NCBI RefSeq assembly: GCF_013408745.1
Contig: NZ_JACCBJ010000001.1
Coordinates: forward strand, 2,108,001 to 2,172,000
Direction: 5' to 3'
DNA length: 64,000 bases
DNA from: Leifsonia soli
GTDB lineage: Bacteria > Actinomycetota > Actinomycetes > Actinomycetales > Microbacteriaceae
Part shown: positions 1-8,648 of the stretch, one piece after another
Layout: each line of letters begins with the position of its first letter
Position numbering within the stretch: the stretch's first letter is position 1
Made by a program: the position numbers and the translations under genes
The notes under the pieces: model-generated
What the model was told of the DNA's origin: nothing
The model's database searches: none
The model's input: the letters and a program-made list of their open reading frames with translations, nothing else

Positions 1-1
1 C

Positions 2-1294
2 GCCTACAGCTACTTCCGGTTCGTCGGCGGCGTCAAGCACGTCGACGTGATCTCCAAGCCCGCCAACGACGTGGACGGCCAGGACCAGAACATCCTGCTC
101 GTCGGCGACGACCACCGGCCGGACGGCGCGTCGCAGGCCGAGCTCGATCAGCTGAGCACGACCGACGACGGCGGCGGGACCAACACCGACACGATGATGA
201 TCCTGCACATCCCCGCGAACGGGAAGTCGGCGACCCTGATCTCGCTGCCGCGCGACTCCTGGGTGGATGTGCCCGGCCACGGCATGAACAAGCTCAACGC
301 CGCCTTCTCGCTCGGCGGCGGTGCGACCGATGCCTCCAGTGGTGCGAAGCTCCTCATCCAGACCGTGCAGAACCTCACCGGCCTGAGCATCGACCACTAC
401 GTCCGCGTCTCGCTTCTCGGGTTCTACACGATCGCGCAGGCACTCGGCCCCGTACAGGTCTGCCTCAACAACGCGGTCGACGACCCCTACTCCGGAGCGA
501 ACTTCCCCGCAGGAGTGTCGACCCTCGACGCGAAGCAGGCGCTGTCGTTCGTGCGTCAGCGGCACGGCCTCCCGCGCGGCGACCTCGACCGCGTGGTGCG
601 GCAGCAGTACTTCCTGTCGGTGGAGGCGCACAAGTTCCTCTCCGCCGGGACGCTGCTCGACCCCGGCAAGCTGACGAAGGTGCTGGATGCGGTGAGCGGC
701 TCGCTGGAGACCGATCCCGGCCTGAACTTCCTGCAGCTGGCCGCCCAGCTGCAGGGCCTGACCGGCGGCAAGATCCAATCCGCCACCATCCCGATCTCCG
801 GCACGCCGACGATCACCGTGGACGGGTCGGACCTCTCGATCGTCGAGGTGGACACAGCGGCGATGCCCGCGTTCATCCAGAGCCTGATGGGGACGCCGAC
901 GGCCTACGACAAGGCGACGGCGGCGAAGCCGGCGGACACCAGCGTGACCGTGCTCAACGGCGGCAGTGCGAACGGCGCCGCGACGACGGCGACGCAGACC
1001 CTCGCCGCCGCCGGTTTCAAGACCGGAACCCCTGGCGACGCGGACACCCGCGCGACCACCGTCATCCAGTACCCGGCCGGCCAGGAGGCGCAGGCCAAGG
1101 CCGTCGCCGCGTTCCTGCCGGGCGCGGCCGTGCAGGAGACCTCCGGCGTGAGCACGGTCACCGTGATCCTCGGCGACGACGGCATCATGCCGGCCGCCCC
1201 GTCCGCGGGCGGAGCGGCGACCGCCCCGCCGGCGCCCGCACCCACCCCGTCCGGCCCGGCCGCCAACTACAGCTCCACGGTCTGCATCAACTAG
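2..1294 (+). CDS. LytR-CpsA-Psr (LCP) family cell-wall glycopolymer ligase, 5' end missing
   Basis: The reading frame is open from the left edge, so the N-terminus (membrane anchor) lies outside the window. The visible part holds an LCP domain: the Asp/Arg-rich DDHRPDG segment, then SLPRDSW, then the signature FVRQRHGLPRGDLDR-VVRQQ. LCP enzymes move undecaprenyl-linked polymers such as teichoic acid or arabinogalactan onto peptidoglycan outside the membrane. A C-terminal LytR_C-type domain (VTVLNGG onward) and an Ala/Pro-rich tail ending in a Cys-containing stretch follow. It converges on and overlaps by 4 bases the SGNH gene on the other strand. Family is clear; the polymer is unknown. Confidence 0.93.
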   Translation, partial: AYSYFRFVGGVKHVDVISKPANDVDGQDQNILLVGDDHRPDGASQAELDQLSTTDDGGGTNTDTMMILHIPANGKSATLISLPRDSWVDVPGHGMNKLNAAFSLGGGATDASSGAKLLIQTVQNLTGLSIDHYVRVSLLGFYTIAQALGPVQVCLNNAVDDPYSGANFPAGVSTLDAKQALSFVRQRHGLPRGDLDRVVRQQYFLSVEAHKFLSAGTLLDPGKLTKVLDAVSGSLETDPGLNFLQLAAQLQGLTGGKIQSATIPISGTPTITVDGSDLSIVEVDTAAMPAFIQSLMGTPTAYDKATAAKPADTSVTVLNGGSANGAATTATQTLAAAGFKTGTPGDADTRATTVIQYPAGQEAQAKAVAAFLPGAAVQETSGVSTVTVILGDDGIMPAAPSAGGAATAPPAPAPTPSGPAANYSSTVCIN

Positions 1295-2808
1295 CTCAGC
1301 GTCTGCTTCTCCCCCGTGCCGCCCACATCGAGGGTGACGACGTCGCCCGGGTTCACCGTCACGGCTTGGCGGTACACCCGGTAACCGGGGACGCTCGACA
1401 GCGAGAGATACCAGGCGTGCTCACCGGCCACGTGCGAGAGGTAGTGCCCGTTGTTCCGTGCCGTCACCCCGGGGGTGGTGTACAGCGTGTTGATCGGCAC
1501 CCAGATTTCCAGCACGGAGGACGTGCCGCCCGTGTGCACGAGCTGGCCCGTCACCCCCTGGAAGGAGTCCGGGAGCGAAGTGAGCACCTGTCTCGTGCCG
1601 TTCTGGTGGACGCGCAGCTCGACCTGATCGCCCGGCGTGACCGTGATCGTGTTGTAGTAGGTGCGCGTTGCGGCCCCGGTGCGCTGGTACAGGTAGTAGT
1701 ACTCGGAGCCCTTCACGGTTCCCAGGTACTCGCCGTTCTTCGTCGCGGCAACGTCCGGCACGGACGTCAGGCTGCGCGGCACAATGATCTGCAGCTGGTA
1801 CTGGTCGCCGCCGAGGGGCGCGAGCTGGCCGCGGATGCCCTGGAACGCATCTCGCGGCTGGAGTGCCGCCGCGACGGCCTGGCCTGTCGCCTTCAGGCCC
1901 GCTGCATTGGGGTGGAAGGACTGCGGGGTCGCTCCGGAGAGGCCCTTCAGCTCGAGCGATCCGATGTACGGCTGCCCGGATGCGGAACAGACCGTGTGGT
2001 CGGCGGCCGTCGTCAGCTGCGACAGGTACTCCGCGCCCGTGTTCTCCGCCGCCTGCTGAAACTGGACGTCGACGGTGCGCTGCACCGAGTGCATCCACTC
2101 GAGGTCCGTTGTGACGAACGGGAAGGTCGTCCCCTGCAGCGTCAGCTTCTGGAAGCAGCCGCCGGCCGGGGTGTGAGCGGCATCCGGCATGAGAGGCAGG
2201 TAACCGACGACGAGGATGCGGGCCTTCGGGTAGGTGGTCCTCAGCTTCGCGAGCGTCGCCTCGAACTTCGGCGTCACCTCGTTCGTCAGCTTCTGAACGA
2301 TGTCGTCGACGCCCCCGCTGGTGTGCTTCTCGCGGCAGGACGCCGCCCCGTCGGTGATCGGTCCCGTCGCCGAGACGGCGAGGCAGTTCGTGAGCACCGA
2401 GCGGAAGCCGAGGTCGTTGCCGCCCATCGAGAGGGTGATCAGTCCGATCGAGTCCGCCGGCGCGCCGGCCTGCGGTGGCCGGCCGGCCGACGACGTGCTG
2501 AACACGTCGTCCAGCACCGCGCCGCTGCAGGTGTTGTCGGTGAGGGCGAGGCCGAAGTCGGCCGCGATCTGCGAGGGGTAGCTCGCCGGGGACCGCAAGC
2601 ATGCCGGATCCGCTCCCTTCGCACCGCCGATCGCCTGGCCTGTGGCATACGAGTCGCCGAGCGCGAGGTAGCCGTTCGGTGCGGCGGACGCGGGCGCGGC
2701 CGTCAGCAGGGACGCGGCGAGCGCGGCCGACGCGGCCGCGGCCGCCAACCACCTGGCACCGCGGCCCCTTCTGACCGCGGGGTGAACGATTCTTCGAGTT
2801 GCGTGCAT
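1291..2808 (-). CDS. Secreted SGNH/GDSL hydrolase with duplicated C-terminal domain
   Basis: 505 residues. An Arg-rich start is followed by a hydrophobic stretch and an AxA cleavage site (PASAA), so the protein is exported. The GDSY nucleophile block (Ser about 53), GGND and a late FHPN block match the SGNH lipase/esterase family. After the catalytic domain come two consecutive copies of about 85-90 residues, each opening with FQG(I/V)xGQL and closing with a VTPGD or VNPGD turn; their fold is not recognised. The ATG at 2808 was chosen over one six codons upstream because AAGGGA sits just before it. The substrate cannot be told from sequence. Confidence 0.88.
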   Translation of the reverse strand: MHATRRIVHPAVRRGRGARWLAAAAASAALAASLLTAAPASAAPNGYLALGDSYATGQAIGGAKGADPACLRSPASYPSQIAADFGLALTDNTCSGAVLDDVFSTSSAGRPPQAGAPADSIGLITLSMGGNDLGFRSVLTNCLAVSATGPITDGAASCREKHTSGGVDDIVQKLTNEVTPKFEATLAKLRTTYPKARILVVGYLPLMPDAAHTPAGGCFQKLTLQGTTFPFVTTDLEWMHSVQRTVDVQFQQAAENTGAEYLSQLTTAADHTVCSASGQPYIGSLELKGLSGATPQSFHPNAAGLKATGQAVAAALQPRDAFQGIRGQLAPLGGDQYQLQIIVPRSLTSVPDVAATKNGEYLGTVKGSEYYYLYQRTGAATRTYYNTITVTPGDQVELRVHQNGTRQVLTSLPDSFQGVTGQLVHTGGTSSVLEIWVPINTLYTTPGVTARNNGHYLSHVAGEHAWYLSLSSVPGYRVYRQAVTVNPGDVVTLDVGGTGEKQTLS

Positions 2809-2910
2809 GATCCGTCCCTTCGTCACGACCGCCGTTCGAAGGCAGCCGTCACTCTGTAGACGGGTCAGTACACCGTTTGATAACGGAGGAACGAGAAAAT
2901 ACCGGCGATG

Positions 2911-4644
2911 TCAGTCGAACAGGCGCCGGAAGACGTTCGTGTCGGCCAGGTCGATCAGCTCGTCGCCGCGTCCGCTCATGATCGTCCTGAGCGCGTACAG
3001 CGTGAACCCGCTGACCTGCTTCGCCGTGATCGCGGGCGGGATGCTGAGCTCCTGACGGGCGGTCACGACCTCCACCAGCGCCGGGCCGTCGTGGGCGAAG
3101 GCCGTGCGCAGGGCGTCCTCGAGGTCGTCCGGCTTCTCGACGCGCTGGCCGTGCAGTCCGATGGCCCGGGCGACCTCACCGAAGTCCGGGTTCTCCAGCC
3201 CGGTGCCGAAGTTGACGAACCCCGCCGCCTTCATCTCGACTTCGACGAAGTTCAGCGACGAGTTGTTGAAGACCACGATCTTCACGGGCAGCTTGTTCTG
3301 CCGGAGCGTCAGCAGCTCGCCGAGCAGCATGGCCAGGCCGCCGTCTCCGGCGAGCGCGACCACCTGCCGGCCCGGGAACGCCGTCTGCGCCCCGATCGCC
3401 TGCGGGAGGGCGTTCGCCATGCTGCCGTGCGAGAACGAGCCGATCAGTCGCCGGCGTCCGTTCATGCGCAGGTAGCGTGCCGCCCAGACGACCGGCGATC
3501 CGACATCCGGGATGAACACGGCGTCCTCCGCAGCCAGCTCGCTCACCAGCCGGGCGACGTACTGCGGGTGGATGGGCGTGCGGTTGCGGTCGTTGACCGC
3601 CAGGTCGTCCAGACTCTTCCGGGTCTTGGCGTAGTGCGAGAGCGATGCGTCGAGGTGCTTGCGGTCCTTTCGGCCTTTCAGCAGCGGCAGCAGCGCCTCG
3701 GCCGTGTCCCGCACGCTGCCGACGAGGCCGAGGTCGAGCGGGACCCGGCGACCGAGGTTCTCACCCCGGATGTCGACCTGGATGACCTTCGCCTTCGACG
3801 GGAAGAACTGCTGGTACGGGAAGTCGGTCCCGAGCATGAGGAGCACATCGCACGACTCCATCGCCCGGTAGCCGGAGGAGAAGCCGAGCAGGCCCGTCAT
3901 CCCCACGTCGTAGGGGTTGTCGTACTCGATGAACTCCTTGCCGCGCATCGCGTGCACGATGGGCGCCTGGAGGGCACCGGCGAGGCCGACCAGCTGCGCG
4001 TGCGCGCCCTCGGCTCCTGCTCCGGCGAGGATGGTGACCCGCTTGGCGTCGTTGAGGATGTCGGCGGCGGCCTGCAGCTCGGGGTCGGTCGGCCGGGTGA
4101 CGCGCGGCGAGAACGTGATCGGGGCCGACTTCTTGCGGCCGGCGCTGTCGGCGAGGAAGATGTCGCCGGGCACGACGATCACGGCGACGCCCCGGCGCTC
4201 GATGGCGGTGCGCATGGCGATCTCGAGGACCCGCGGCATCTGGTCCGCCTGGCTGACAAGCTCGGTGTAGACGCTCGCCTCGCGGAACAGGTCCTGCGGG
4301 TGCGTCTCCTGGAAGTACGCGCTGCCGATCTCGGCGCCCGGGATCTGGGCGGCGATGGCGAGCACGGGGACGCGGCTGCGGTTGGCGTCGTAGAGACCGT
4401 TGATGAGGTGGGTGTTGCCCGGGCCGCAGCTGCCGGCGCAGACGGCGAGCTCGCCGGTCAGCGCCGCCTCGGCGGAGGCCGCGAAGGCCGCCGCCTCCTC
4501 GTGCCGCACGTGCTCCCACGTCACGCCGTCGGTGCGGCGGATGGCGTCGGTGAAACCGTTGAGCGAGTCTCCGGGGATGCCGTAGATGCGGGTCACCCCC
4601 GAATCCCTCAGGATCTCGACAGCGGTATCGGCGACTGTGGGCAC
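2911..4644 (-). CDS. poxB: Pyruvate dehydrogenase (quinone) / pyruvate oxidase, ThDP-dependent
   Basis: 577 residues, full length for the PoxB family, which decarboxylates pyruvate to acetate and CO2 and passes electrons to membrane quinone using ThDP and FAD. The N-terminal Pyr domain carries the catalytic Glu in RHEEAAAF; the C-terminal PP domain carries the ThDP signature GDGG (about residue 430) through NN (about 458). GIPGDSLNGF near the start is typical of PoxB rather than acetolactate synthase. The GTG start is preceded by GGGGAG seven bases upstream. It is divergent from a TetR gene, whose product may regulate it. Related alternatives are other ThDP oxidases. Confidence 0.92.
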   Translation of the reverse strand: MPTVADTAVEILRDSGVTRIYGIPGDSLNGFTDAIRRTDGVTWEHVRHEEAAAFAASAEAALTGELAVCAGSCGPGNTHLINGLYDANRSRVPVLAIAAQIPGAEIGSAYFQETHPQDLFREASVYTELVSQADQMPRVLEIAMRTAIERRGVAVIVVPGDIFLADSAGRKKSAPITFSPRVTRPTDPELQAAADILNDAKRVTILAGAGAEGAHAQLVGLAGALQAPIVHAMRGKEFIEYDNPYDVGMTGLLGFSSGYRAMESCDVLLMLGTDFPYQQFFPSKAKVIQVDIRGENLGRRVPLDLGLVGSVRDTAEALLPLLKGRKDRKHLDASLSHYAKTRKSLDDLAVNDRNRTPIHPQYVARLVSELAAEDAVFIPDVGSPVVWAARYLRMNGRRRLIGSFSHGSMANALPQAIGAQTAFPGRQVVALAGDGGLAMLLGELLTLRQNKLPVKIVVFNNSSLNFVEVEMKAAGFVNFGTGLENPDFGEVARAIGLHGQRVEKPDDLEDALRTAFAHDGPALVEVVTARQELSIPPAITAKQVSGFTLYALRTIMSGRGDELIDLADTNVFRRLFD

Positions 4645-4715
4645 AGCGGTCTCCCCTCGATTCGGATGCGGTGCTTCCGGCCCGCAGCGAACGGCCCGGC
4701 AGACCCAACGCTACG

Positions 4716-4746
4716 CCGGGGAGGTGAATCGTCGCATCCTCCCCGG
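4716..4746. promoter_or_regulatory. Inverted repeat between poxB and the TetR gene, candidate operator
   Basis: CCGGGGAGG (4716-4724) and CCTCCCCGG (4738-4746) form a perfect 9-bp inverted repeat with a 13-base spacer. It lies in the 130-bp divergent intergenic region, 28 bases from the TetR start and about 70 from poxB. An autoregulatory operator is the natural reading; a hairpin without regulatory role is the alternative. Confidence 0.45.
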
Positions 4747-4774
4747 AGCAACTGTGCGTTAACGTGAGCGCATC

Positions 4775-5404
4775 ATGGTGAAGCAGGAGCGGGCCCAGGT
4801 GACGCGGGGGACGATCGTCTCCGGAGCCGCCGCGGTGTTCGGCCGCCGGGGGTACGGCCTCGCCTCGATCGCCGACATCGCCGCCGAGGCGGGCGTGACC
4901 AAGGGCGCGCTGTACTTCCACTTCCCGTCGAAGGACGAGCTGGCCCGCGCGGTGATCACCGAGCAGCACCGGCGGACGATGGTCGCGGCCGCCGAGGTGG
5001 TCGAGCAGGGCCTCCCGGGGCTCGAAACCGTTGTGCGGCTGAGCGCAGTGCTCGCGCACCAGCTGCTGACGGACCCCGTGGTGCAGGCGGGGATCCGGCT
5101 GACCACGGACGTGTCGATGTTCGATCCCCCGGTGACGGAGCCCTACGAGGACTGGCTGCGGACCACGGAGGCCCTGTTCCGCCAGGCCGCCGAGGAGGGC
5201 GATCTCCGTCCGGACCTCGACCCGGGGATGCTGGCGAGCGTCGTCGTCCCGGCGTACACCGGCGTGCAGCTGGTCTCGGAGACGGTGGCGCGCCGGGCCG
5301 ACCTGCTGGAGCGCCTGCGCGATCTGTGGACGGTCCTGCTCCCCGGAATCGTGCCGCCGGGCGAGCTCGAGCGACTGCGTCGCCTGCCCGACCTGATCCA
5401 CTGA
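4775..5404 (+). CDS. TetR-family regulator, ScbR (gamma-butyrolactone receptor)-like
   Basis: 209 residues. The N-terminal helix-turn-helix (IADIAAEAGVTKGALYFHFPSKDE, about residues 30-53 in two blocks) is typical of TetR. The opening VKQERAQVTRGTIVSGAA resembles ScbR/ArpA autoregulator receptors of actinomycetes, which release DNA on binding a small diffusible signal; ligand identity here is inference. The C-terminal domain is the variable ligand pocket. The gene is divergent from poxB, with an inverted repeat between them. No butyrolactone synthase (AfsA-like) gene is visible in the window. Confidence 0.88.
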   Translation: MVKQERAQVTRGTIVSGAAAVFGRRGYGLASIADIAAEAGVTKGALYFHFPSKDELARAVITEQHRRTMVAAAEVVEQGLPGLETVVRLSAVLAHQLLTDPVVQAGIRLTTDVSMFDPPVTEPYEDWLRTTEALFRQAAEEGDLRPDLDPGMLASVVVPAYTGVQLVSETVARRADLLERLRDLWTVLLPGIVPPGELERLRRLPDLIH

Positions 5405-5611
5405 GACGGGCCGGACCGACGGGCCGGTCCGACCCGGCCGCAGCGCCCCCAATCCGCTACGGCCGCGCCGGAATACCTCTATATTCTACTCCAGAACCGG
5501 ACGATCGGTATGGACTCTCGGAGGACGCCCAGCGGGTCGGCCGGGGCACGGTCCCCTAGACTTGGCCGACGGGGAACGCCGGAGACGGCGGGAGCAACAG
5601 GGGGAGGCCGG

Positions 5612-5992
5612 ATGCCGTCTCGGGGCAGCAAGCAGAAGAAGCGCGCGACGATGCGGCTGGTGTACATCGACTTCTGGTCGGCGCTGAAGATGTCGTTCCT
5701 GGTCAGCATCATCGTTGCGGCGATCACCGTGGTGATCGGCCTGCTCATCTGGAGCGCGCTCGAACGTTTCGGCCTGGTCGCCGCCGCCAGCAACTTCCTC
5801 GAGGACATCGCGGGGGCGCAGGGCGCCGACCTCGTCGCCGGCCTGACCTTCCCCAATGTGATGACGTTCACGCTCGTGGTCGCACTGCTCGAGGTCATCG
5901 TGGTGTCCGCGCTCGGGGCGATCTTCGCCGCCCTGTTCAACCTCGCCGTCCACGTCGTGGGCGGCTGGAAGGTCACCTTCGGGAGCGACTGA
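5612..5992 (+). CDS. DUF3566-like small transmembrane protein
   Basis: 126 residues starting at an ATG with GGGGAGG just upstream; the open frame continues 34 codons further upstream without a comparable ribosome site. A basic N-terminus (SRGSKQKKRATMRLVYID) precedes a long membrane segment, a short external region containing ALERFGLVAAASNFLEDI, and a second membrane segment near the C-terminus. This layout fits DUF3566 proteins, normally found beside gyrA in actinobacteria; here it stands alone. Its end overlaps the convergent TetR gene by 20 bases. Molecular role unknown. Confidence 0.78.
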   Translation: MPSRGSKQKKRATMRLVYIDFWSALKMSFLVSIIVAAITVVIGLLIWSALERFGLVAAASNFLEDIAGAQGADLVAGLTFPNVMTFTLVVALLEVIVVSALGAIFAALFNLAVHVVGGWKVTFGSD

Positions 5993-6611
5993 GCTCCAGT
6001 CCGCCGACCAGCAGGTCGACGCCGAAGGCGAACGCCGCGGCGGGGTCGTCCTCGTCGAGCGGGGAGCTGTCGCCCGTGGCCAGCACGCCGAGCGAGTCGT
6101 ACTGCAGGCGCTGCTGCTCGTGCGAGACGTGGCCCAGCACGAAGTGCAGCAGCGCGGTCGCGGCGCGGCGGGAGGTCTCGGCGTCGAAGCCGCCCCGCGC
6201 GACCGCGCGGGCGAAGCGGTCCACCGTCTCCGGCGACCCCAGGCCGAGCGCCAGGGTGCTGGAGACCACCTCGGCGCCGTCGCGGTACGCCAGCAGGGCG
6301 TCGCGCAGGGCGGCGGCCTCCGAGCGGACGGAATCCGCCCAGTCCGTGTCGGCGCCGCCCGCAGCCTCCGGGCCCGCGTCCTTACCGGCAGCACTCCCCT
6401 CCGGCCGCGTCGCGACGATGCGGTCGGCGAGCTCGGCGAGCAGCGTCTGCTTGTTCGGGAAGTGCCAGTAGAGCGCGCTCGGCTGCACATCCAGGGATGC
6501 CGCCAGCCGCCGCATGGTCAGGTCGGGCAGCCCGAGGTCGTCGAGGATGCGCAGAGCGGCCTCCGCCACATCGTCGCGCGAGTGCCGCCGTCCGGTTTCG
6601 TTCCCTGCCAC
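5973..6611 (-). CDS. bioQ: TetR-family repressor, BioQ-like
   Basis: 212 residues with an N-terminal TetR helix-turn-helix (TMRRLAASLDVQPSALYWHF). The C-terminal half resembles TetR_C regulators of the TetR class proper (ends EFAFGVDLLVGGLEL-like). It is divergent from the biotin uptake operon bioYMN, and the intergenic region holds two perfect TGAAC-N3-GTTCA palindromes, close to the BioQ site described in Corynebacterium. The assignment as biotin regulator therefore rests on context plus operator. A GTG codon starts the gene 14 bases from the first palindrome, so it probably represses itself too. Confidence 0.82.
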   Translation of the reverse strand: MAGNETGRRHSRDDVAEAALRILDDLGLPDLTMRRLAASLDVQPSALYWHFPNKQTLLAELADRIVATRPEGSAAGKDAGPEAAGGADTDWADSVRSEAAALRDALLAYRDGAEVVSSTLALGLGSPETVDRFARAVARGGFDAETSRRAATALLHFVLGHVSHEQQRLQYDSLGVLATGDSSPLDEDDPAAAFAFGVDLLVGGLELSRSRR

Positions 6612-6624
6612 GTTCTCACTATAG

Positions 6625-6652
6625 TGAACACCGTTCAGGTGAACAGTGTTCA
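6625..6652. promoter_or_regulatory. Tandem BioQ-type operators upstream of bioY
   Basis: Two perfect palindromes of form TGAAC-N3-GTTCA: TGAACACCGTTCA (6625-6637) and TGAACAGTGTTCA (6640-6652), centres 15 bp apart. They fill the gap between the TetR start (6611) and the bioY ribosome site. Known BioQ sites in actinobacteria have the form TGAAC-N3-GTTAC or close to it, so binding by the adjacent repressor is likely. Confidence 0.8.
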
Positions 6653-6667
6653 GGTAAGGATGTCCGC

Positions 6668-7312
6668 ATGACCGTCAGCACCCCCATCGCCCCTCGCCGC
6701 CGCCTCGACGCGACCGACCTGGCGCGCGTCGCCGTCTTCGCCGCGCTCGTCGCGGTGCTCGGCCTGCCGTCCGGCGTGACCGTCTTCGGCTCGGTGCCGA
6801 TCACCGCCCAGACTCTCGGCGTGATGCTGGCCGGCGCCATCCTCGGCCCATGGCTCGGAGCACTGAGCATGGCCGTGCTGCTCGCTCTGGTCGCCGTCGG
6901 ACTCCCCCTGCTCGCGGGCGGCCACGGCGGCATCGGCGCCTTCGTCGGACCGTCGGCCGGCTACCTGTTCGGCTGGATCGCCGGCGCGCTCGTCATCGGC
7001 CTGATCGTGCACGCCGGCCGCCGCACGCCGGTCTGGTGGCGGACGCTGCTCGGGATGATCGTGGGCGGCATCCTCGTCGTCTACCTGTTCGGCGTTCCCG
7101 TGCAGAGCCTGGTGACCCGTCTGCCGCTCGACGCCACCGCCCTCATGAGCCTCGTCTTCGTACCGGGCGACCTGGTGAAGGCCGTCATCGCGACCGCGGT
7201 GGTGACCACCCTGGTGCGCGCGTACCCGCGGGCCTTCCGCCGCACCTGGGTGACCGACCAGCGCGGCGTGGCGGCCGACGCCCCGGCTCCGGCGGACTCG
7301 AGCGTCCCGTGA
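6668..7312 (+). CDS. bioY: Biotin ECF transporter substrate-binding component BioY
   Basis: 214 residues; the ATG at 6668 follows GGTAAGGA. BioY is the membrane S-component that binds biotin in an energy-coupling-factor transporter. About six hydrophobic segments are visible, with the family blocks PITAQTLGVMLAGAILG and GGIGAFVGPSAGYLFGW in the first half and FVPGDLVKAVIA near the end. It is first in an operon with bioM and bioN, whose starts overlap the preceding stop codons. Its start lies just past two BioQ-type operators, so expression should fall when biotin is plentiful. Confidence 0.95.
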   Translation: MTVSTPIAPRRRLDATDLARVAVFAALVAVLGLPSGVTVFGSVPITAQTLGVMLAGAILGPWLGALSMAVLLALVAVGLPLLAGGHGGIGAFVGPSAGYLFGWIAGALVIGLIVHAGRRTPVWWRTLLGMIVGGILVVYLFGVPVQSLVTRLPLDATALMSLVFVPGDLVKAVIATAVVTTLVRAYPRAFRRTWVTDQRGVAADAPAPADSSVP

Positions 7313-8043
7313 CCGGACGCGTCCCGATGCCCGGCAGCCTCCCCGCGCCGGACGCCGTCCCCGCCCTGCGGCTGGACGGCGTCGGCGTTCGCCTCGGTGA
7401 GGTGGACGCGCTCCGCGACGTCAGCCTGGCCCTCGACGCGCGCACCGTCGCGGTGATCGGCGAGAACGGCTCCGGCAAGTCGACCTTCGCCCGCCTGCTC
7501 GCCGGGCTGGTCGCCCCGGGCGCCGGCGTCACCCGCATCCTCGGCCTCGACCCGGTGCGGCAGGCCGCCGAGCTCCGGCGGCGCGTCGCCGTGGTGTTCA
7601 GCAACCCCGACGCTCAGATCGTGATGCCGACCGTCGCGGAGGACGTCGCCTTCTCGCTCCGGCCCGAGCGCCTCGGCCGCGACGAGCTGCGACGGCGGGT
7701 GGATGCGGCGCTCGAGCGCTTCGGGCTCTCCGCGCTGCGTGAGCGCTCGTCGCACGACCTGTCGGGCGGCCAGAAGCAGCTCCTCGCCCTCGCCGGTGCG
7801 TTCGTCCGCGAGCCCGAGCTGGTCGTCGCCGACGAGCCGACGACGTACCTCGACGCCCGCAACGCGCGCCGCGTCTCCGACCATCTGCTGGCCGACACCG
7901 GGCACCGCCTGGTGCTCGTCACCCACGACCTGGCGCTCGCCGAGCGCTGCGGGGCCGCCGTGCTGTTCGCCGGCGGCCGGGTGGAGGCGGTCGGACGACC
8001 CGCGGAGGTCATCGCGGACTACGAAGCGGCGCTCGCATGCTGA
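7309..8043 (+). CDS. bioM: Biotin ECF transporter ATPase BioM
   Basis: About 244 residues from a GTG that overlaps the bioY stop (GTGA); an ATG six codons later is an alternative start. It is an ABC ATPase: Walker A GENGSGKST, signature LSGGQKQ, Walker B LVVADEPTTYLD and the switch His in VTHD are all present, so it should be active. It powers biotin uptake with BioN and BioY. A single ATPase gene is normal for BioMNY. The end overlaps bioN by 7 bases. Confidence 0.94.
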   Translation: MTGRVPMPGSLPAPDAVPALRLDGVGVRLGEVDALRDVSLALDARTVAVIGENGSGKSTFARLLAGLVAPGAGVTRILGLDPVRQAAELRRRVAVVFSNPDAQIVMPTVAEDVAFSLRPERLGRDELRRRVDAALERFGLSALRERSSHDLSGGQKQLLALAGAFVREPELVVADEPTTYLDARNARRVSDHLLADTGHRLVLVTHDLALAERCGAAVLFAGGRVEAVGRPAEVIADYEAALAC

Positions 8044-8648
8044 GCCTCTACCGCCCCGGCGACGGCCTCCTGCACCGCCTCCCCGCGGGCCCGAAGCTGC
8101 TCCTGCTGCTCGTCGTCGTGCTCGCCGTCTCGCTGCTCCCCTCCGCGTGGTGGGCGGTGGGGGTGGCCGCTGGCACCGCGGTCGTCGCGTACGCGGTCGC
8201 CGGGCTGCGGGACGGGATGCTCGGGATGCGCGAACTCGCTCGCCAGCTCGTCGCCCTGCGCTGGCTCATCGTCGTCACGCTCGCGGCCCAGCTGATCTTC
8301 CTCGGGCCGGAACCGGCGGTGTCCAACACCGCGCGCGTGACCGCCGCCGTCGTGCTCGCCGGTCTGCTGGTGCTCACCACGCGGGTCGGCGACCTCCTGG
8401 ACGCCGTCGAGCGCGGGCTGCGACCGCTCGACCGCTTCGGGTTCGACTCCGGGCGGGCGGCGGTGCTGCTCACGGTCGCGCTGACCACGGTGCCGGTGCT
8501 CGGGCGGCTGGCGGGCGACGTCCGCGAGGCGCAACGCGCGCGAGGTGCCCGGCCGGGACTGCGCTTCTTCGCGGTGCCCTTCCTCATCCTGTCGCTCAAG
8601 CACGCCGACCAGCTCGGCGAGGCGCTCGCGGCGCGGGGTGTGCGATGA
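8037..8648 (+). CDS. bioN: Biotin ECF transporter T-component BioN
   Basis: 203 residues; CbiQ/BioN family membrane protein that couples the ATPase to BioY. It starts with the typical PGDGLLHRLPAGPKL block and then has four to five hydrophobic segments. The two Ala-Arg-Gly coupling motifs that contact the ATPase are visible (QRARGARPG about residue 170 and LAARG at the end). Third gene of the bioY operon, overlapping the genes on both sides by a few bases. Confidence 0.93.
   Translation: MLSLYRPGDGLLHRLPAGPKLLLLLVVVLAVSLLPSAWWAVGVAAGTAVVAYAVAGLRDGMLGMRELARQLVALRWLIVVTLAAQLIFLGPEPAVSNTARVTAAVVLAGLLVLTTRVGDLLDAVERGLRPLDRFGFDSGRAAVLLTVALTTVPVLGRLAGDVREAQRARGARPGLRFFAVPFLILSLKHADQLGEALAARGVR

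Noticed and set aside
2908..4767. 619-codon plus-strand open frame opposite poxB
   Set aside because: It mirrors the poxB frame, is rich in Arg/Val/Asp repeats typical of antisense translation in GC-rich DNA, and poxB has intact family motifs.
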